A stretch of DNA of 64,000 nucleotides, taken from NCBI GenBank assembly GCA_009869945.1, contig WIXG01000009.1, positions 537,553-601,552 on the forward strand. The letters are read 5' to 3'. Positions 45,104 through 57,600 of the stretch are shown here, piece by piece. The notes beneath the pieces were generated by a model, which saw only the letters and a program-made list of their open reading frames with translations, made no database searches and was not told where the DNA came from. The number at the start of each line of letters is the position of its first letter. Positions within the stretch are counted from its first letter, which is position 1. A program made the translations under genes and the position numbers. This DNA comes from Mesaphorura yosii (taxonomy: Eukaryota; Arthropoda; Collembola; Poduromorpha; Tullbergiidae).

Positions 45104-47651
45104 CTACTTGAACTTAATTTGATTCTTCCGACTTGGACCTTTCTGTTTCTCCTCCATTTTGCTATTAAGCTTGGCTTGGAACCGTGCTTCCTTCAGCTTC
45201 TCCTTCTCTTCTTTCGCTTTGTGGATGAATTTTTGCTTCTTCTTCTTGATTCGCCGCTCGCGTTTCCTGTCCGTGTCGGTTCGCTCGTCTTTTCCCTTAA
45301 CTTCTCCTTTCGTTGGGGCTGAAAATCACGTAAAGTGAAAATGTTTTAAGATGTTAAATACGCACAAGATTTAAAAGCTCATGTGAATTTAATGTATAGC
45401 ACTTCAGAAACGAGGAATTCCATGATATTCTCCATGAATTAGTAAGAATGGAATGATCATCATTTGAGGTTGCGCCCGACGCTACGGACGCTAGCTCCAT
45501 GATTTTCAGTCGAATGCTTACCTTGAATTTCTTGCGGTGCAAGCAGCATGGAATCAGCCACATTAACCGGAGCAACCTCTTCCATGGCTATCGCGGGTAC
45601 ATTTGTCACAATCTTAATTTCAGTGGAAACCTAAAACAAAAAAATCCATTTAAGCTGTTGCGAAGGTTGAAGACAAGAATATCAAGAATTATGGAGTAGA
45701 AGGGATTGGGATCCGGTGGCTTACAGGTTTTGGAGTGTAGTGGAAATTGGAGAGCGCATCCAACTTTGTGAACAGTGATTTCATGTCTCTTTCTATCACA
45801 GCTTCTTCCTCAGGCTTCGACTCCACCTCCGTTTCGCCTTCCTCTGCCTTTTGTTTCTCGATATATTCCTAGTCAGAAATCAAAACTGGAGGGTTAACAA
45901 TGCTCACGTCTGATAACTTCTAAAGATCGCAAGACAGACAAAGGTTATACCTGTTCATATATTTGTGCTAAGCTCATTTTACTCTTTTCGGTGCTCAGCA
46001 CTATTTTCTTCTTGTACTCGCTCGGGTCTTCGACGGGCTTAAACTTCCTTTCCACATCGTCCCAAGCCTTATCTTTGATTCTCTGCTTGATGATATCTTC
46101 TAACTTCTGCGTCGTCTCAACGGTAATTTCAGGAGCTAAGGAAATTAAAATAAAATGCGTTTCATTTGAGGAAATGACAAAAACGTGAGTATGTTCATGA
46201 TTATTGGGTGTTATGATCAGAAACGAGGAATTCCATTAATTGTTTCTTCAAGAATGTTAAGATTGGAAATATCATCATGTATTGTTGTTGCAGCAAAATA
46301 ATATTGACTTGAGTTAAATTTTAAATAATAGCTTACCTGCCCTTACAAGGCTGTCGTACACTAAATGCTCCTCAAGCAATGAATTTTCAGGCCGCTTCTC
46401 TGCAGTGATTTCTCCTTGATATTTCCAGGCTTTAGCTTCTAGCGCTGCTTGCTCAATTTGTTCAATGTTCTCCTCAATTTTTCGTCTCCTCTTCTCAAAA
46501 TTTGATGGTTCGTCTTGCTTGGTATTTCTGCTCCCGTCCTCGATATCGCTGTCCTCCTCCTCATTCTCCACTTCCTCGTCGTCATCAAGCTCCTCTTCGT
46601 TCTCATCATCTTCAATTTCATTATTGTCAGACTCTTTGCCAAGATTCCATTGAACTGTTTTGGACTTTCTCAGCTGAACTCCAGTCCCGAAATCTTTATT
46701 GAGATTTTTATCGGGTGGTTGACTATCGTCTAATGGCTTGTCGAAAAATTTGTCATAATATACGTTAGATTCATCTTCATCTTCTCCCTGCGCTTCCTTT
46801 TCTCCCTCATCGATGTCTTCAAACATGTCGATGTCGTCTTCTGAATCCACATCTTCCGGTTCAGTGCTTTCCATTTGTGCTTCAACCTTCTCCAAAAATT
46901 CCGTCATTTGCGCCAGATTAAAAAATTTATCGTCGACTTCGGATTTAGGATAGCTTTGTGAGTGTTTCTGTTTGCCCAGTCGAGATTCCTTATTGCTCTT
47001 GAGCCCTTCAAATTCGATCACAGACACGTCTTCGTCATCTTCGCCTTCGGATTCTTCGAAGTCTTCCTCAGGCTGGTCGACAAACTTGCGCTTCGTTGCT
47101 TTTTCTGGGGCTTTTGTAGCCGCGGCTTGGTTAGCATTAAAACTTCTGTTTTTCGCCAGTATCCTTGAGGTGGATGAGACAAGTGTGTCGTATATTAAAT
47201 CATTTTGTAACTGAAGTTCTTGCCATATTTGATCAGCATCGAAGGAGTCGACAATTAGTCTGTCAACTGGTCGTTCAGTCGTGGAAAGCAGGGTGCGCTT
47301 CCGTTTCTTTGATTTCTTATCTTTTCCCAAATTTCCAAATGTTACCGAGCTGAGGACGGAAGTAGCCTGCGACTCCTGTTGTTTGGTAAAGTCGTAGAGG
47401 CATCTTAGCAGAGAAAGTGACTTGGACGAGTTGGGCTGGTTCGCTCTGTGGTAGGAGAGTATCAGTATCAGTATATTTAAGGTAACTAACCCCTGACAGA
47501 TTTTATGGCACCTTCATTGAAGGCACCGGAAAACTTACCGAATGAAATCTTCAGGCTTGAAATCTGTCACTTTCAGCTGCATCTCCGCCAGCGCCAGTGC
47601 CCCGTCCCCTCCTTTGCCACCCGAGCACGCTTCATTTCCAAGATTGCACAT
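45104..47651 (-). CDS. MPHOSPH10: U3 small nucleolar ribonucleoprotein MPP10
   Basis: MPP10 is part of the U3 snoRNP/small-subunit processome with IMP3 and IMP4 and is needed for 18S rRNA maturation. Exons in transcription order: 47651-47539, 47445-46337, 46135-45951, 45868-45725, 45630-45522 and 45318-45104, in phase, 624 aa. Exon 2 is highly acidic, with a helix-rich start ([12 protein letters not shown]) and the family's [11 protein letters not shown] element. C-terminal conserved parts are [34 protein letters not shown] and [20 protein letters not shown]. The end is Lys-rich, as expected for the nucleolus. The start ATG at 47651 is the first in frame and precedes [15 protein letters not shown]. 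Head to head with snurportin. Confidence 0.93.
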
Positions 47652-48272
47652 CTCTCGCTCGTTCCAACTTAACTCGTAAGAAGGAGAACTCCCAGTTTTC
47701 AGTTTACTAATATAAACACGCTATACTTGACCGGATTACTGACTTGACTAATTCAACAAGTAACCGGCTAATTAATTTAGCAAGCATTTAATTAAGTGCG
47801 ATGAAGCGGTGTTACGCCAATAACACGCTCGTCCGTTCAGCCTCGATACCTTGTGCACGTGCTTTTTTTGGTGGAATTGAAAGCGCCGGAGTCCTTGCGC
47901 CAGTGCTACGTGACTTCCTTGCTATTTCATTTGATACGTAAAACGTAAAATATCAAAATTGAAAGTTTCGAAGATCAATTTTGAGTGTCTTCAAGTCGTC
48001 GACGTTGGAAGTTCATAGTTCACTTGATTAAATCGCAATATCGCAATATCGCAATATCGCAATATCGCAAATTACGATCGACCCTTTACAGAATTCGGGT
48101 ATAAAGATAATCATGTATTATTTACCATCAAGCTATCATTGCGTTCATTGTTATCCCGCTGCTAACTAATGGTTTCTATTGTGTGTACAGGAAGGAAATC
48201 CAAACGTGAAACAGTCTTTAAGAAAGCTAATCTAGCACGAAGGTCTGGGCCCGTCGTGCGTGCCCCTTGAAA
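47652..48272. promoter_or_regulatory. Divergent promoter region of MPP10 and snurportin-1
   Basis: About 620 bp separate the two start codons. The region contains the AATATCGC tandem repeat. A splice-like CAG at about 48188-48190 may mark the end of a 5' UTR intron of snurportin. No coding frame was seen. Confidence 0.5.
48031..48070 (+). repeat. AATATCGC octamer, five tandem copies
   Basis: An 8-bp unit repeats about five times almost perfectly in the shared upstream region of MPP10 and snurportin-1, about 200 bp before the snurportin ATG. Confidence 0.9.
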
Positions 48273-49707
48273 ATGGCATCTGCTGCGACGAGCCATGCCC
48301 GACCAACGAAAGTTCTATTTGACAAAGAAACCTCACAGAAAAAGAGAAGAGAGTTATTTCTGGATTGGCAACAAAGGTATTACATATGAACATGCGTCCG
48401 AAGTTAAGCAATTAATGCTGTGTAACTCGATCTCATCCTGATTCATGTCTTTACAGAAGGAGAGATGAAATACTCGACAAAATCAGGCAGCTTGAAAGCA
48501 GCGATAGCTGTAGTGACAACGAGTCTGACTCGAGGTACGACTTCCTCGAAGTTATGAGGGCGAAAAAACGAAAACACGACGAGATGGATGAGGAAGGCGA
48601 GGAACTTCCAGAGGAAAGATCTACTGATTTTGCCGGCGTCGGTACGAGCGCTATGACATACGAACATGAAGGAGCAATAGACAGCGAGCCCGTGCAGGGA
48701 GTTCACGCTAGCAGTGAAATGGAGGTACAGCGTCAACCTGAATCTGACCAGAGCCAGGGAAAAAGGAAGAAGAAGAATAAAAAGAAAAAGGCACAGCAAA
48801 ATGACGAAGTGAAGCCAAAGCGTGAAGCACCAATTACTTTAATGTCATCCGAGTGGTTAACGGAGAAGCCTGAAGATTTTGAAGAAAGTTGGGCTGGCGT
48901 ACTTTGCCCAGTTGGGAAAAGGACGCTTCTTGTTGCGAACAGGGTAAGAACATGTTGTAGATGACAGCTAATTCAGAAATTAAATGCAATATTTTTTAAT
49001 TTTGTGATACAGAAATCGACGAAAGTTTTCAGTAGAAAAGGAGAATACTACGGCCATTTTCAATCTTCGCTCCCCAGTGGAAATTACGATTGCTACAGAT
49101 GTAAGCCAAACTAATAATTAGGTAATACCTCTTAAGTATATGTCACAACCCATTTCATTCTCATTTCAGATGGAAACCGAACAAGAGGCACCACAATTCT
49201 GGATTGCGTTTGGTCAGATTCTAGTCAAGTCTTCTACGTTTTGGACCTAATTTGCTGGAACTCGCACTCGTGCGTTAATTGTGATGTAAGCCCTAAACGG
49301 TAGCACGGTTATCACTTAAAGTTTCTAGTATTTCGTTGTTTCCACAGATGGATTACCGTCAATTCTTTCTCACCTCGCGATTCGCGGAGTATCCTGAACT
49401 CCAGAGCCGAAACCGTCAAAATTGCATCCCGCTGATTCTACTGCCGTACTTCCGTGCACTTGACTTTTGCAACGGACTCGCTACAACACTGTACCCAACA
49501 TTTCCTGAGCCAGTCGATGGCATTTTGTTTTACCACCGAGAGGGCTTTTATATTTCCGAAGCGAACCCGCTGTGCCTGTGGATTCTACTCGATCAGGTTC
49601 ACAAGAGACTTGGCATCGACTTGCCGATTGAACTGCGCTCGAGGCAGCAGACTCCAAGCAAACGCCAGCCACCGAGATTACAGAAAGACAAGCCTAAGCA
49701 GCCTTAG
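48273..49707 (+). CDS. SNUPN: Snurportin-1, import adaptor for m3G-capped spliceosomal snRNPs
   Basis: Snurportin-1 binds the trimethylguanosine cap of U snRNPs and hands them to importin-beta. Exons 48273-48376, 48457-48943, 49013-49100, 49170-49285 and 49348-49707 are in phase and give 384 aa (human 360). The N-terminus (TSQKKRRELFLDWQQRRRDE) is the basic importin-beta-binding segment. A Glu-rich linker with a KRKKKNKKKK patch near residue 170 is longer than usual. The cap-binding domain follows: LMSSEWL, WAGVLCPVGKRTLLVANR, LPSGN, GTTILDCVW, FYVLDLICWN, FFLTSRFAE and DGILFYHREGFY. Conserved tryptophans are present. AATAAA near 49919 ends the transcript. Confidence 0.95.
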
Positions 49708-50185
49708 GTCGACGTGGCCGGTGTTCTTGCTACCAACTAATGTATTTTTGTCGCATTTCTTGAATAATTAATTGAGTTCTAATTGTTCTAATTACTTCTT
49801 CTCCTATCAGTAAAACTTTCGCGAAGTGGTATTTTTTGTTATTTTAATTCTTAATTGCACATATTAGACTAGAAATGGCAAAAACCTTTAAATACATTGT
49901 GCCGCTGTGTATTACCTCGAATAAATTCTTATGGCGGTTAGCATCATTTCACTTTCGATTTGTGATTTGTATACAATTAATTCATTGCACTAAACGATAC
50001 AGAAGAAACGAAAGAGCTTGGAATGAGATGAAACGGTGAAAGCTTCCTCTGAGATTTAGATTCAAGCGTCGAAACCGCGAAGTGAAGGAAGTCATTCTCT
50101 GTTATCCATCCATCCGGTCGTTGAATTAATAGTGATTTCAATGTGATTCTCATTGGAATAGGAAAGTATACCGCTCCAGCTGGAC
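49708..50185. other. Snurportin 3' UTR and DTD1 upstream region
   Basis: The segment is AT-rich, with AATAAA near 49919. No further feature was found. Confidence 0.5.
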
Positions 50186-50946
50186 ATGAGGGCGATAATC
50201 CAACGAGTTACGAAAGCAAATGTCACCGGTAAGTCTTCGAGATGTAAGCCAAATCACATTTTTCAGCGAGCTGAGCAAATGATTGCAGTTCCTTGTAATT
50301 AATATTGAGTTTGTTCGTTAACTAGTAAACGATGAACTGGTGAGTTCGATCGGGAAAGGAATGTGCGTACTGATCGGGATTTCCAGGGAGGACACCGATA
50401 AGGATATCGAATACATGTAACAGATTACTCATTCAAGTTTCACCTGTTAAAATGGGAAGTTGTACAAATGCATCTTTTTCAATTCGTAAAGGGTGCGGAA
50501 GCTTCTCAACATTCGCTTATGGACAAGTGACGAAGGAAAGCGGTGGGACAAAAATGTCCAGAATCAGAATCTGGAAGTGAGTGCCATACTCCTTCAATGT
50601 TTTACCTTTGCCTTCATTTTATTTTGGTGTCCTGATTTCAGATTCTCTGCGTAAGCCAATTCACCCTGTACAACGTGATGAAGGGAAATAGCCCGGATTT
50701 CCACCAGGCGATGGCGGCGACAGAATCCAAAGACTTCTTCGACAAGTTCATGGCCAAGCTCCGGAGTTCTTATCAGCCTGAGCTCGTGAAAGGTGGGTTA
50801 AAGTGTTTTCCTGAAGTATTCCCTGTAGACATTTAGTATGTGTTGTCATTTTATTGATTTCAGAAGGAAAATTCGGCAATTACATGCAAGTTCACATACA
50901 AAATGATGGACCCGTCACCATTCAGCTTGAGTCGCCCAAATCATAA
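50186..50946 (+). CDS. DTD1: D-aminoacyl-tRNA deacylase 1
   Basis: DTD1 hydrolyses D-amino acids (and glycine) mischarged on tRNA. Exons 50186-50228, 50326-50416, 50492-50576, 50642-50792 and 50864-50946 are in phase and give 150 aa. Motifs: MRAIIQRVTKANVTV, GKGMCVLIGISREDT, the active-site VSQFTLY (SQxT motif) and GNSPDF, where GPDF/NGPxT-type loops occur. The end GNYMQVHIQNDGPVTIQLES contains the cross-subunit NxGPxT-type motif (here NDGPVT) that guards chirality. The short C-terminal tail stops right after it, unlike longer metazoan DTD1 proteins. The stop is 64 bp from that of the convergent GTPase-MACPF gene. Confidence 0.95.
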
Positions 50947-51010
50947 CCATGCATAGCTCATTAAAATTAGAATGTTATGATTGTGATATATTGCCATTGT
51001 AGAATAACAT

Positions 51011-53716
51011 TTACAGAAAATTACACAATTTCCATGTCCGATCTTTCTTTGGTATTTTATAGTATAAAGTTTCCAGTGCCACATCAAAAGAATCCAACAG
51101 CGGTTTCGTTTCGGCGCTTTTGCCGAAAATCTTCTCGATAAACAATTTCATTTCAATCAGTTGCACGTTCCTGTCGAGCAATGCTGGAAATTCGTGGATG
51201 GATTCCTTCCACATGTTGAAGTATTGCATTCGCTCGTTTGATCCAAGCTTAACGAAGCTTTCTATTTCTGTATTGGCTAGCAATGAATTCCCTCCTTTCG
51301 TGTCAATCTTGAGTACGAAGCCTTCGTCGAATTTGTATTTGTCTGACCCAAAATCAAACAGATGCGTCAATTCGGCCCGCATGTCGTTTTCGTACGTTGA
51401 AATGTTGGAAGCGTTCAATTCTTTCCCTTTGCTTTTGAGTCGCTGGATCAATTTTTCCTTGTCTACTGTAATTTCCACGACTCCGCCGATGTACGCGGAC
51501 TTTACGATGTGTGTGCCGAACGTATGCAGGAAGCCACGCCAGTTGTTCATTGAAGTACGCACTGATGGATTGAATGATTGGAGCTTGGTCACCTTCGAGA
51601 CGAAGTTTGGGTGGAAAATGTCTTCGAGGTTCTTCTCATCCTGCAGGATCAGTCTGCCTATTCGGAACTCCTTTGCGATGGTGATTGACGGCACGGGTTT
51701 TGGTGGTCCGTCCGAGTTTGGCGGGCCGGGCGCAGGTGACTTCCGCGGCCCCAGCGAGGAACCGGAACTGACCTGATCCAATTTTGTACGTGGCGCTGGG
51801 ACGGGTGCTGATGTTTTAAGTCTTGATCTTGCCACTGGTACTGGACCACCGCCCGATTTCGATCGGGATGGCGCTACCTTGTGAAGGATGTTGTAGCCAG
51901 ACTTGAGTTTCCCTTCTGTAACCACCTTTTGCCCAGGCTTCAGATGAAAGTCGTTCATTCTGGTGCTCCAGTACTCTTCTCTCGTCGAAAATAACCGGAA
52001 AATAAGTTTTTCGTCTTCCTCCTTCGCTGACAGCGGTTGGTATTTGATTTCACTGGTCAGTCTGTACACGAGCGGTGTAATTTTGTACTGGTTAACGTTG
52101 AACTCGAAGGGACACATCTCCGTCAGGTCGTCGTACCCAATGTTATAGCCATAACCGACATTTCTCTTCATAACCGTGACGAGCCGCGATGGTCTCCAGT
52201 TGAAAACTTTCTCGACCAGATGAAAGACACCTTCATCGTAACCGTGCTTCAATCGAATAAGAAATTCGTTGATAACCTCCTGAGTCTGGGGCAGTTGGTC
52301 AAAGTCTCGATAGCGGCATTTCTCAAGGTTGACAAGCAACGTTTCGTAGCACGCGTCGGTGGAGCTTCGTCCCATTGACTGCGTCCACACGTCGTTCAGT
52401 CGTGAGAACATCTCCGAGCTCCGTGTGCTGAAGTAGATTGTTGCCAGTTTGGCCAGAATGTTCAGCGTAATCGGATTGGCGGTGTCCACCACGTTGAGCA
52501 GCTTTGTATTCTGAAATTGGAGAGTTCCTGGCTCGGCGAATGCTTCCTGGAGTATTTTCTGACTAAGCTCATTCTCTGATTTGCTGGACAGTTGTAAAAT
52601 CGCGTCGATTAAGTTTTGAGGGTACGAGTCGCCCGTTGGTAGGAAATGCGACTGTGAAGTAACAATGACCTTTTTCTCCTCAACATTATCTTCGTCTTCG
52701 TTTAAGTTTGAGTATTGTTCTGTCTGTTTTTTATCGGCACAGAGTTCCTGATCTACGTCTTTTGTAGCCCCAGCTGATGCTGATGCTGATGCACTTGCTC
52801 TCGTGCTTTTCTTATCGATCTCCAGGTCCCAGTCGTCAGCGTCATTTTCCCCGAACAGGACAATTGGTTCGTGTCCAAAATTAGTGTACGTCTTCACCAG
52901 TGATTTGATCAGTTCGACCCTCGTCTCGGGGTTTGCCCTCAACGCCTTGCTGCCGTTCATGAAGTGGGTGAGAAGAATTATCAAGTTATTGTGCTTCACC
53001 TCGATGAATTTACTCCGCTGATAGTTGATGGATTTCAGCATCTTCACGAAGGAGGATAAGTCACCAACGATCCGGTTGTCATCAAATCGCGCGACAATGA
53101 CGACAATGTTTGGGATGCACGTCTGAAGGTCTGTGTGTGAGTTCCGGAAGCTTTCGATGGTCGCGAGCACTTGCGAGTCCCACTCAAGGCCATTGATGTC
53201 GCCCAAGCCTATGCACAATCAAGCAATATGCAATTCCCAATCCAACCAATGAACCAATCAAAGAGCACTTGAGTTAGAATTGTTGCCCTACCCGGCGTAT
53301 CAATGACGTGAAGGTGCCCGGACTCAACGGTAGCTGTAAACTCAAGCACTTCTTGCGTTCCGGTGGCACGTTCAACTGGACTAACTTCACGGCCTCCAAA
53401 CAGCGTGTTTAACGTCGTCGATTTGCCTCCTTCAGCTTGTCCCTTTAAAAAATATGAAACATTCCCAGTTCAATTACTACGCGTGAATAACGGAAGTGCA
53501 GTTAAAAGATAAGAAATCCGAACCAGGAAGAGAATGTAAGCATCCTTCTTGCTTTTTCGTTGAGACTTATGGCGAGGTGGAACTGCTGGTGGGCCCAGCG
53601 GCTTGGGAAGTGGAATTCTAAGCTTGAGCTTGTTTCTGCCTCGACCCAACGACTCAGACCTAAGATTGCATAATTTCACAGATCGTGCCAAAATTGGGCG
53701 AAAACGGAACTTACAT
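51011..53716 (-). CDS. GTPase-MACPF fusion protein (paralogue without Hint)
   Basis: Exons in transcription order: 53716-53715 (AT of the start codon only), 53659-53524, 53442-53292 and 53208-51011, summing to 828 codons plus stop. The first residues are MSESLGRGRNKLKLRIPLPK. The GTPase has YILFLGQAEGGKSTT (P-loop, about residues 43-51), HVIDTPGLGDING (G3) and LLTHFMNGSK (G4 position), of AIG1/septin-like type. The C-terminal half resembles MACPF/perforin: NVGYGYNIGYDD, SGYNIL and the signature FLHTFGTHIVKSAYIGG near residue 625. A Pro-rich low-complexity insert (about 540-595) and an Ala-Ser run interrupt it. There is no signal peptide or membrane segment. The pairing suggests a cytosolic membrane-acting effector gated by nucleotide; this is inference. 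Paralogue of the divergent gene at 54615. Confidence 0.82.
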
Positions 53717-54614
53717 TTTGAAGGATGCCAATTTTATACACGCGACGAATTCTTCACGCTTACCCGAAACTTGTATGTACACAACTTTGAGCAGAGCCTT
53801 GGAACGGGACCGGGACTCAGGCGTTAATCGAGACTCGGCTTATCATATTGTGCTTAAAATGTGTTGAAAGATTATCTCGTTGAGCACGTTATGGTCGTCA
53901 TTCGTCAGTGGGCTGTCGCCGTCGCGTTTTCGGTTGCGCAACGCCATGTGAATCGGTGGATTTCTGATTTGAATGAACGGGTGAACGTGTCCCACTTGAA
54001 CCAGGCAGGCTCCGGGTGGGTGCAGTGCAGCTGTTTTGTTGGAAAGCGACTACAAATGAGATAAAGAGTCGAGAATCCAGAGTTGACATACATCGAATTT
54101 TACGCTATCAATTCCAAATACTCATTGATTGAGAAAGAACACAAGGACATTTGTCTCTTTAGTTAAGCTCCCTGTGCACAGGAAACCAGTAGGCTTTAAA
54201 GCCCATCAGCAGCGTAGCGTGGCAAACTATGTCAAGTGCTTGAATGATTGAATAATTTAAAAACTTGACCATTGTCACTGAAATTCATGAAGTACTCGCT
54301 AAAAGTATACGTTGACCCTAGGATTAGGCAATTCCAGTAAAGAGTTTGCAAAAAGTAATCCATTTACGATTGTCGAACATGAAATTCCACTACAATGAGC
54401 ATTATCTGCCCTTGCTATCAGTTATCATGAAAACGACAGCAGCAGCAGCAGTTGGATGTCCTTCAGACTGAAAATGAGTTAGCATTTGTGATCCCACTTA
54501 ATACTTCCGTCCTTCGCAGACTGCATAAGCCGATACGTGCAAAACTACGTGACTGCGATCGCAAGCAGAAAAGCCTGTTAACAGCCATAAAACCAGTGCA
54601 AATTCGGCACCGGA
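53717..54614. promoter_or_regulatory. Shared upstream region of the two GTPase-MACPF genes
   Basis: About 0.9 kb lies between divergent starts. On the minus strand a TATAAAA (near 53735) sits about 20 bp before the AT that begins the GTPase-MACPF gene; spacing is too short for an untranslated leader of normal length, so its role is uncertain. A CAG triplet run is at about 54438-54452. The upstream region is otherwise plain. Confidence 0.45.
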
Positions 54615-57600
54615 ATGTCCGGATCCATCGGAAGAAGTGGCAGCATGACGTCTCGAATGCCTCCGCAGATGCTCGACGTGCCCGCCACCGAAAAACAGAT
54701 AAAAGAAGTCATTCGGAGCACGGGTACAAAAGGAAATTATCATCCTGGCCTGCTCGCTGCGCTCAAATCAGTGAAGAATCGGCGGAGTGCGAGAAATGCA
54801 TACATTCTGCTGCTGGGACAGACCGGAGCCGGCAAGTCGTCCAGTGTAAGTTGAAATTAGTTCTGGAGTACAGACTTTGCTTTCTTATGTTATCAACGCT
54901 GTTTTTAATTCTCTCAGATTAATTTTCTCTTCGAGAATCACCAAATCACTAAAACTGGTCACGAGGGTTCGGAGACTTCCGACATTCTCGAATTTGCAGC
55001 GTCTGTGCCAGTTCTTGAGTTGGGAGTGAAGAATTCAGAGATAAGGGTAATTTCAGACCAGATTTTTCGTGATGCAGGTTCCCTTCTATGGGCAGTTGTT
55101 CACTTTTTGATCATCCCAGGTGATTGACACTCCTGGCTTGGGCGACACCCGCGGTCTTGAAAATGATGCGAAATTTATTGCTACTCTCAGCACATACTTG
55201 AAGACACACGAAGACCTGGCGGGCGCCGTCCCAAACATTGTACTCATCGTCGGAAAGTTCGACGACAACCGCCTCGACGGTCCGTCATCAGGCTTTGCGC
55301 GGATGCTGAAGGGAGTCAAACTGCTTGAGGGTCAGCTCATCGACAAAAAGTTCTCGAACATCATCATCGTGCTCACTCACTACATGAACGGGAAGAAGCA
55401 GTTAAGGAACAACCCGCTTCCTCGGTACGAACTCGTGGCGCATCTCGTGAAGGACGCCGGCTTTCCAGAGCCAATCAGCGTCATCGGAGCCGAGAACGAG
55501 GCGGAAGACTTGCCGGAGATGAACGGATACTTCAAATTGCCGAGTGGCGAGTATTACCCGTACAACATCTTTCGTCGTATTCAGCAAATAACGACTGAAA
55601 ACGATCCTATCGGCGAAGCCATCATTCGCACGGCGTTCACGAACCCGGCTCAGTTGAGAGTGTACGAGCGAATGAAAATGAAGCTGGACCGAGGGAGTGA
55701 AAATCCACTCTACTCCTTAGTTCTAGCCGACATGATTGGCGCGCAGTTCTCCGTGCAGCCAACACCGATCGCCAACAAGCTCGATAGTGTGTGGAATAAT
55801 GCAATCAATCCCGAACTCAGGAAAAACTATAGCGGCTCCCTCAAAATCGTGCAGAACATCTTCCAGGTTCGGAATATCCGAGAGTTTAACGAGCTTCCTC
55901 GGACTTCGGAAGACGTCATCAGATTCTTGAAGGAGATTCCGCAGAACGAGGCGATCCTGACTCTGCTGGAGAAGGCGCTGGGAATCGTGGTTCCGGAGCT
56001 GAACATAGCGTACCTCGTCGGGCAAGGCTACGACGTGCTGAAGGACCACCCTGCGCAATCCCCCTTCCATTTTGTGGCCTACAAACCCTCTCCGCTGGGG
56101 TACAAACTCCCCGTCGGCATCAAATGCGAACTCGTCACCGAAACAGAGGACATCTGCGTGTTCAACGAGTCACGGCTCGATTACACGTCCAGAAGGTTGA
56201 CCGACCTTAACCTCCCACCGACTGAAGTCTCGCTACTCAGCAGCAGCGTCAAGGCAGGCTACAATGTCATGCAGCAGATGAAGGCAAACAACAACAACGA
56301 GTTCACGACGGTGCGAGAGCATCGCATTTTCCAGCTCACGCTCGAAGATCCTCCGCTTGCACCGGGGTTCATCAAAGAATTGGAGCAGCTCCCCAAATTC
56401 AGCGACCAGACACACATTAAACAAATGTGGAAAGCGTTCTTTGATCGCTACGGCACGCACGTCGTCACTTCTGCGTTCGGAGGCGGCTCGATCGAGACGT
56501 ACATTCACGAAAATCAGGTCAAGACGCTCCTGGACTCTGTCGGCGGCGATTTTTCAAAGGCGATGAGTCGTCTCTCTGAATTGGACAGGAATTTGACAGT
56601 TTCACAGTTTAATAATAACAAAGGTACGAAAATGGGCTTAATTCGTGCAGTACTTGAACCTGAAGAAGCCTAGTTAATTAATTGCTGTCCTTTTTAATAG
56701 GTGAAAAGAGCAGCGACACGATGAAAGCGTTCGGAGTCAAATTCCGTGGTGGAAGCATGAAATACCACAAGTCTGACTTGTCCACGCTCGACCCGGACGA
56801 AGCCGCAGCTACGCTGGAGAACTGGAGAACGTCGCTGGCAACGGAGCCCATTATGCTTGACACGAAACTCAAACTGATGCCTCTGAGCTACCACGTCCGC
56901 AAAAAGAACTCCTCGGTTGCAACGGAGATGGAAGTTGCGTGCAGAGCGCTGTTTGACAACTCCTTCAATTTCGTCCCGACAGAGAAAGAAAAACCACCAC
57001 CCAAGCGACCTGACGTGAAGGGGCTAATGGATTTGGATCGATCGTCTTGCCTGAGGGCCGGGACTCTGATTCTGATGGGAGACGGGAGCTCGAAACCCGT
57101 TGAGTGCGTGAGACGAGGAGACATCGTCCTCGATGTCGATTTGAAGCCGAGTCGAGTGCTGGGCTGCAATTCCTTCTTCTTGGGTGATCGATCCTTCTAC
57201 GGTTTCACTCCGAATGCGGGTACAGGCTCAGGCTCAAGCTCAGCTTTCTTCACCGAAGTGCATTTATTCGTGAGGCCCGACAGAAAGCTGAATGTCGTTT
57301 CAAAAGATGCGTTCCTCGAGGAGAATCCTGTGTTTGAGCTGTTGTCGGATCAGATCGTCTGCTTAAAGAAGGGAACACAGTTCCAAGTCTTGGGATACGA
57401 TCCAAATTCACACAGTGTCGTCCCAATCGATTGTCAGTTGCACGAAGAAGACATCGGATCCGACCCCGAGTCCTTATCACCTGATACACCAGTCTACTTC
57501 CTCGAGGTACACAGCTCAACGGGAACCTATTTTGCCAACAATTTCTTGTGCAGGCACGAACTTCCCCCCTTCGAACTGTGGCCGAACACGTTCACATGCC

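Noticed and set aside
46465..46733. Ser/Leu-rich plus-strand frames
   Set aside because: They are the complement of the Glu/Asp-rich part of MPP10.
48031..48070. Possible CRISPR-like or satellite array
   Set aside because: The unit is 8 bp with no spacers; it is a short tandem repeat in a eukaryotic intergenic region.
57050..57560. Possibility that the Hint segment is a true splicing intein
   Set aside because: The C-terminal His-Asn and a following Cys/Ser/Thr are missing, and the sequence after it is not a continuation of a MACPF domain.
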